Assembly (NCBI GenBank): GCA_025506515.1 | Contig: CM046454.1 | Location: 38,479,440 to 38,543,439, forward strand | DNA from: Flaveria trinervia | Taxonomy: Eukaryota; Streptophyta; Magnoliopsida; Asterales; Asteraceae | Direction of reading: 5' to 3' | DNA: 64,000 nt | Shown here: piece by piece, positions 58,048-64,000 of the stretch | Layout of the letters: every line of letters starts with the position of its first letter | Position numbering within the stretch: the stretch's first letter is position 1 | Notes under the pieces: generated by a model | What the model saw: the letters and a program-made list of their open reading frames with translations, nothing else | What the model was told of the DNA's origin: nothing | Databases searched by the model: none | Position numbers and translations under genes: made by a program

Positions 58048-60390
58048 TCATGTGACTTTGATTTGTTTGGGTTTTGACACTTCTTGTTTAGATGTTTTAT
58101 CTTATTTAAGAAAATTAATTGTTTGAACCTTTTTAACATCTTTACCTTTTTGTTTATTTGGACTTAGACATGATACACGTGTTTGGTTAACTTGTTTGTC
58201 TTTTTGAGTTCAGAATTAGATGTAACTGGACCAGACTTTACCTTAACCTTCTCAAATTGTTCATCGTGATTATAATAGGCATTTTGTCTTTTGATTTTGA
58301 ATTGGTCTTCTTTTGTTTAGTGACAGATTCAATGGATTTACATGTGGAATCTAGATCACTAAAAGAGGAGTGGACACCACATGATCCTTGATTGGGTTAT
58401 TATTTATTGGTTTGCATTTAGCATTCAACAAGTTCTCATGTGGTAGTGGAACCACTTTATAACCCAAACCCTCCCTGTTGTTGTGTTCTCTCACTAAGTG
58501 ATGGACTATGTGAGAGGAACTAGTCCAACTATGTTGTTTTTGTTTTAATGAGTTTACTTCTACTTCCAAAACTGCTTTTTGTTTCTTGGTTTCTTCAAGA
58601 GAGTTTAAATAGAACTTAATGTCATTTTCTTGGTTAAATGTCACAACTTCAGTTTCCCTTAGTTGTTTATTTAATAGTTCTATTTTCTCTTTATAACTGT
58701 GCTCATTTTGTTTTAAAATCCTGTTTGCTTCTGTGCATAGTTGTAAATCATTTACTAAGCTATCATTGTGATCTAATAACCTAGCAAATTTTAATTCTAT
58801 GCTTTCTCTAAATTTATTACATTCAATGCAAGCATGACTATCAAACAATGGTCTTTGGTACATACCTAAGCAGATTCGGTTGAATCAGCCATCATAGCAG
58901 AGTCTGAATCTTCTAGTGCTGGTGATTCTGAACATTTCGTGCTTGAACCTTCTTCATTCAGGTGATCGACCACATTTGTAGTTTCTTCATTATGTGACAT
59001 CACGAGTTCAACTGCTATATCACCTTCACTTGCAGAGTGGTCATCCAAACCCTCAACACAAGCAATGTTGGATTATCCTGGAGATACAAATCGAAAGGTC
59101 CAATCTTGCCCTTCGTCATCTTGAGCAGTCAAGGCCTTAGTATCCTTGATTGAGGATGTAGGACTACTTAGGGGTTTATCTTGACGATTGAAGGATGAGA
59201 ATGGTTACCATTACCTATCTTCTTGGGCTTCACACATTCACGTTTGAAGTGCCCCTTTTCTCCACAGTTAAAACAAGTAACTATGGTTTTGTCAAAACCA
59301 AAGGTTGTATCCTTTGTGGCAATCAAATTTTGTCTTGTCTTCTTAACAAACTTCTTTGCCCTCCGAACAACACTTGCCTATGCCAGATGGCAGTTTCCAA
59401 TCTTCCCTGCAACTAGTTCGTCATAGGAGTGAATGACAGCTGCTAAGAGATCCATATGCTCCTTTGCTACCTCTACAGACAGGTTACCGAGATTCTTGGT
59501 CTTCCATTTTGTAGCATTAGCTTCAGGTGCTATGTATTGGGTGCAAGACGATCTTGACGTGTCAAATCCTAAAGTAGTTGCTTGAAACGGAGCGGCTGAA
59601 CTCGACACAAACGCCGTTTGGAGTGGTGCTCCAGACGTTTTTGCTTGAGAAGTTGAGTTGTAAAGTGACGGGTTTTGATCATATGACAATTTTTGAGACC
59701 TGTACTTCATCCTCAACTCTTCCTCTCTCAGCTTCAGAATGAAATCGTTGATATCCAAGTTTGCCAGCATATCATTCTGTCTGAGATTTGACACAAATGA
59801 AACCTACTTTTTTGGCAATCCATCTGCGAAATTCGACACTTTGTCTTCCATGGACGTAACAACCCCGTGAGTGTGTAGCTCACTCATTAAGTAGTAGAAG
59901 CGGTCTATAACGTCATCCAGACTCTCTTTACCCATTGACAAGAAGTTATCAAACTCCTTCAAAGCTTTAGCCTTTAGAGCTTTTAGTGATGCATTCCCGT
60001 CATACCGCTTTTCTAGAGCATCTCATAGCTTCTTTACTTGCTTGTTCTAAGAAAACTAAAGGAATATATCCTTAGGAATGGACTAAGTTAACAAAGTGTA
60101 CACCTCTTCTCTGCATTGTACTTTACCTTTTGCCCATCAGTCATGCCCCCTAAGGTAAGTTTAACTCCATCGGCTCAAACCGGCATGCTATACCTTGTCT
60201 CTATTGATTCCCACATATTAGGGTCTACTCCATTTAAGTAGATCTCGAACCTTTGCTTCCATTATGGGTAATCATCTAACGTTATGAGCTTAGGAGGCTT
60301 ATTGTGATTCGCCACTTCACTTTCCAGAAGCAATTGATTCTGGATCCGTGAATCTTTACCTGCGGTGAATGCTGAATATTGATCTTTCAT
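58048..60390 (-). pseudogene. gag: gag of element B
   Basis: ATG at 60390 (MKDQYSAFTAGKDSRIQ), aligned with A's gag start. The first 600 bases carry several stops. The capsid-like part at 59794-59378 (MSNLRQNDMLANLDINDFI) is followed by a region around 59250 matching A's CCHC knuckle segment. A long helical coiled coil lies at 58863-58500 (LEETKKQKAVLEVEVNSLKQ). Position 58545 is the uninterrupted equivalent of the site where element C entered A. Confidence 0.82.
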
Positions 60391-61343
60391 TGCTATTCAC
60401 TTTTGATTTTAGAATAAACTGTTGTACTTGTGCGAATGAAAGAATGCGATTGGGATATCGTGCGATTGAACAATGCGGATGGTTCAATTGTGCGACTGGA
60501 CAGGTGCGGATGAACAATGCGAACAAAGATCTTCAGTCGTACGAATGGATGGACGACTGAGCCAATCTTGTGTATGAGTGGTGTGAATGGCTTCCGTCAT
60601 GCGATTGAGTCAATCGTGAGACTAGAGGCTGTTGTTTTTGCCAAAACGAAGGTTTTGAATACTTTGATGCAAAAACACGAATTTCTCACTAACCCTAATT
60701 GCCGTATGCCGGAAAAACGTTAACTTTTTTACTCGGAGACGTCGCAAACACTGTTTGACACAAAAAATTACGTTTTTGAGTGAAAAATACGATTTTTATA
60801 TCAAAATCGATTGAATCACATGCAAATTAAGAGCCAAAGCTCTGATGGCACTTGTTAGGACCGTTTTGGTACGGAGTACTAACTGATTTACGTGTATACC
60901 AAACCAAATAGTGCGGAATCCTATATGATTGGCGATCCAATCAGTGAGAACGCAAGTATAATCAATCTAAGAATGAATCTAAATGTTAAGAACGATTGTA
61001 GGATGATCAACTGCGATCTATGAACTTGGAACAGGTTATCTTCGGTCTCTGGACGGCAAGGGGACGATTTAGTGCGTATGAGTGGTGTGAATGGGTTCAG
61101 TCGTGCGATTGAGTCAATCATGCGACTGGAGGCTACTGTTTTTGCCAAAACGAAGGTTTTGAATACTTTGACGCCAAAACACGAATTTCTCACTAACCCT
61201 AATTGTCGTATGCCGGAAAAACGTTAACTTTTTGACCTCGAGACGTCGAAAACACTGTTTGACACAAAAAGATTACGTTTTTGAGTGACAAACGCGACTT
61301 TTATATGAAAATCGATTGAATCACACGCAAATCAAGAGCCAAA
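60391..61343 (-). promoter_or_regulatory. Leader of element B with palindromes and a 504-bp tandem duplication
   Basis: Palindromic sites at 60430-60640 and 61085-61130. The segment 60571-61075 is repeated at 61076-61579: each unit holds leader end, PBS and the first 220 bases of the LTR. In the gag-proximal copy the PBS reads GCTCTGATGGCA (60839-60850), two bases off the primer site. Confidence 0.75.
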
Positions 61344-61355
61344 GCTCTGATACCA
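61344..61355 (-). other. Primer-binding site of B (initiator tRNA-Met)
   Basis: Complement of TGGTATCAGAGC, two bases from the 5' LTR. Confidence 0.9.
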
Positions 61356-61357
61356 CT

Positions 61358-62095
61358 TGTTAGGACCGTTTCGGTACGGAGTATTAAATGATTTACATGT
61401 ATACCAAACCAAATAGTGTGGAATCCTATTTGATTGACGATCCAATAAGTGAGAACGCAAGTATAATCAATCTAAGAATGAATCTAAACGTTAAGAACGA
61501 TTATAGGATGATTAACTGCGATCTATGAACTTGGAACAGGTTATCTTCGGTCTCTAGACAGCTAGGGTACGATTTAGTGTGTATGGATTCGAATTGTTAC
61601 GTTTTTCCACGAATTAAGTGGTATTTATGGTTTAGGGTTTTCCATTCGTGTGACTAAACCATTTGCATGGTTCAGTTGTGCGATTGAAGCATACGGTTGA
61701 TCCATCCGCATGACTGAAGATTCGGTCATGTGACTGAGTCAATCTCATGTTACAATCATGCAACTGATCCAGTCTCCTGGTCCAGTCGTGCGACTGGTTC
61801 ATTAGCATGAAGTATTCGTGCGTATGATCCATTAGCATGGTCCATTCACATGAGAACTTTACACGATTAAGTTTATGCACAATTCTCAATCATTATTGAC
61901 TAAGAACTATGTAAACAACCACAAATCTATATAGTTAGTTCAATATGTGTTATCACACAATAATCAATGAAACATTAAACATTATAAGCGTCACAAACAT
62001 ATTACATTTCATTTATACCCATTTTGTTACATATATATAAGACATGAAAGACATTTTACATTTGAGCTCCTAAACTAGGTACACATGTATCTACA
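61358..62095 (-). repeat. 5' LTR of element B (738 bp)
   Basis: Plus-strand TGTTAGGACC to ATGTATCTACA, related to A's 3' LTR. The palindromic array (61640-61850) lies upstream, in the minus sense, of a CATAAATA box (61629-61622). Confidence 0.85.
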
Positions 62096-64000
62096 CAATC
62101 ATTTTGAATTATGTTTGGCATGCACTAAATGTAGTTTCCACTCAAGATGAACCTATTCACATATCAAGAAACTTGCTCAGATTTAATGATATTTAAGAAT
62201 TCAGGAATAAGCAAAGATATAATGTACTATCATTTCCCAAGCATATGTCATGCTGAAGCAGCATTAGACACAGTATTTTGTTTGTTCAAATTGATTAATC
62301 TAAGTTAATCATGCCCAGAGACTCAATTAGAAAATTAAATCTGACTGAATCAAAGGCTGTAGTGAATAAATCAGCAAGCTGATTTGTTGTATCCACTTTG
62401 ACTAACTTAATCAAACCTTTTTCTGAGGAATCTCTCAGAAAATTATATCTTATTTCAATATGTTTTGTTTTACTATGCTGCACAAGATTAGTAGTTATAA
62501 ACATAGCAACAGAATTGTCTATGTAAATTGAAGTTTGAAGGAAGTTATAACCATAGTCAAGCAATTGGTTTTGCAACCAAAGGACTTGTGAACAACCAAC
62601 TGAAGCAGCTATGTACTCAGCCTCAGCTGTGGATACAGAGATATTGGTTTGTTTCTTGCACTACCATGATAGTAGTCTTGGTCCTATGAATTGACATCCA
62701 CCAGTTGTGGATTTTCTGTTACTATTACAACCACCATAGTCACTATCTGAGTATGAGTAGAGTGTAAAGTCACCATCCTTTGGATACCAAAGACCAAGTC
62801 CTGGTTTTCCTTTGAGATATCTGAAAATCCTTTTCACAGCATTTAAATAAGACTCCTTTGGATTAGATTGGTACCTAGCACACACACACACAGCAAACAT
62901 AATGTTAGGTCTACTGGTAGTTAGATACATAAGTGATCCTATCATTGATCTATATAATTTTTGATCAATAGATTTTCCTGAAGGATCAGGTACAATCTTA
63001 TCAATTGTTGATGCTGGTGTTTTGCATGAGGATACATCAGCAAGATTGTATTTCTTCAAAATTTGATGTATGTATTTTTCTTGATTGATGAATATCCCAT
63101 TTGATTTTTGATGAACTTGAAGACCAAGAAAGAAAGTCAATTCACCCATTGAACTCATCTGAAATTCAAATTTCATCAGCTCTTCAAAATTTACACACAA
63201 TCTCTTATTAGTTGATCAAAATATGATGTCATCAACATATATTTGAACACTAAGCGATCTTGATGTTCTTGTTTGAGAAAGAGTGTCTAATCAATGTTTC
63301 CTCTTTTGTAGCCATGCTTTAGCAAGAAAGATGATAATGTTTCATACCACTTTCTTGGTGCTTGGTGAAGACCATACAATGCTTTGTCTAGCTTGTATAC
63401 CCTATGTGGATAATAAGGATCTTCAAAACCAAGGGGTTGTGACACATAAACTTCCTCATCAATTTTCCCATATAGGAATGCACACTTGACATCCATCTGA
63501 TACATAGTGAACTTCATATATGATGCATAAGTTAGGAACACTATTATGGCTTCAATTCTTACAACTGGTGCAAAAACTTCATCATAGTCTAATCCCTTTT
63601 CTTGTGTGTATCCTTGTGCAATCAACCTTGCCTTATTTCTTACAATGATTCCTCTATCATCAAGTTTATTTTTGTATAGCCACCTCGTACCAATAAGATG
63701 TTGGCCTTTTGGTAAATCAACTAGAGACCATACTTTTTGCTTTCTAAATTGTTGAAGCTTTTCTTGCATAGCTTCAATCCAGCTATTGTCCTTTAAAGCA
63801 GTAGTGATGCTTGGAGAAACCACTTGAGAAAGAAAACAACTGAAAACACAAATGTTGGCAATACCATTTTGACTTCTTGTAGTTCTCTTTGTAAGATCTC
63901 CAATGATGTTGTTGACTGGATGAGTCTTATTGATTCTTGTTAATGGAGTGAATTCAACTAGAATGGATGATTCCAAGTTAGTCATATCTATAGGTGCCGA
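62096..64000 (-). mobile_element. Sirevirus-type copia element D, pol side (continues past the window)
   Basis: Minus-strand pol of a third Sirevirus lineage ending at 62295, with 200 bases of downstream spacer up to B's LTR. With 47109-51030 (ORF3 end, polypurine tract, LTR) it makes a plausible single element split by B; the linking spacer and the ORF3 start are missing. That both pieces are one element is an inference from order and orientation. Confidence 0.65.
62295..63985 (-). pseudogene. pol: pol of element D: RT and RNase H
   Basis: RT 63985-63287: FRKQKVWSLVDLPKGQHLIG, NKARLIAQGYTQEKGLDYDE, MDVKCAFLYGKI. YVDD lies at 63239-63228. RNase H: MIGSLMYLTTSRPNIMF, DSDYGGCNSNRKSTTGG, DNSVAM, QLADLFTTAF, with the stop at 62295. 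Three nonsense codons interrupt an otherwise good frame: at about 63291 (Lys to TAG), 63218-63216 (TGA right after YVDDIIF) and 62663-62661 (Gln to TAG). The integrase and gag lie outside the window. Confidence 0.9.

Larger units (their letters stand above)
51031..62095 (-). mobile_element. Sirevirus-type copia element B, lacking its 3' end
   Basis: Minus strand: 5' LTR (62095-61358), PBS (61355-61344), leader with a tandem duplication, gag (60390 down), pol (to 54383), spacer, and the N-terminal part of ORF3 (51991-51031). The remainder of ORF3, the polypurine tract and the 3' LTR are missing; the ORF runs straight into D. D sequence lies on both sides, so B most likely inserted into D and a later deletion removed B's 3' end. 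Confidence 0.8.

Overview
The window is a plant nuclear block made entirely of transposable elements; I find no host gene, tRNA or rRNA. Every primer-binding site is the plant copia type TGGTATCAGAGC, matching the 3' end of initiator tRNA-Met. The copia elements are 10-12 kb long, have an extended gag with CCHC knuckles and a coiled-coil region, and carry an extra third ORF (ORF3, the 'env-like' position) between RNase H and the 3' LTR. These are Sirevirus (Maximus-lineage) hallmarks. The ORF3 proteins resemble ones I know from daisy-family genomes, so a eudicot, plausibly Asteraceae, is likely. The species is not determinable by eye.

Layout. 1-7647: truncated plus-strand Sirevirus C' (integrase end, RT, RNase H, ORF3, 3' LTR). 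7648-9248: gypsy-like LTR material. 9249-11022: small plus-strand, internally deleted Sirevirus E (LTR, PBS, leader, polypurine tract, no gag-pol). 11023-37213: minus-strand Sirevirus A, split by a complete plus-strand Sirevirus C (22157-34562, 12.4 kb) that sits in A's gag-pol with a perfect 5-bp target duplication GTTTT. 37214-43795: gypsy-type LTR remnants in tandem, one split by a 2.4-kb solo LTR (41126-43530). 43796-47108: non-coding DNA, a decayed Tork/Ivana-like copia gag-protease and a copia LTR. 47109-51030 and 62096-64000: two pieces of a minus-strand Sirevirus D. 51031-62095: minus-strand Sirevirus B, whose ORF3 is joined in frame to that of D.

The most interesting signal is regulatory. 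In families A/B/E the near-palindrome TCANTCGNNCGANTGA recurs dozens of times, only in LTR U3 just upstream of the TATA box, in the leader between PBS and gag, and upstream of ORF3. In family C an unrelated inverted-repeat motif (TCAGTNGTT / AACNACTGA) is arrayed in the LTR upstream of its TATA box and again upstream of ORF3, directly before a consensus TATAAATA and a pyrimidine-rich leader ending in ATGG. Family D has a third motif (TTCTTCCG) upstream of its LTR TATA box. In A, ORF3 also has gene-like splice signals: a leader intron (15771-15230) and a frame-restoring coding intron (13170-13024). I infer that ORF3 of these elements is driven by an internal promoter built from the same family-specific operator-like arrays as the LTR promoter.

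Most coding frames are broken. In C the breaks are mainly single-base indels, often in homopolymers, and its two LTRs differ by about 3 substitutions but about 8 indels, so many frameshifts may be uncorrected long-read errors. A, B and D also carry true nonsense changes, several of the CAG-to-TAG type, and are older.
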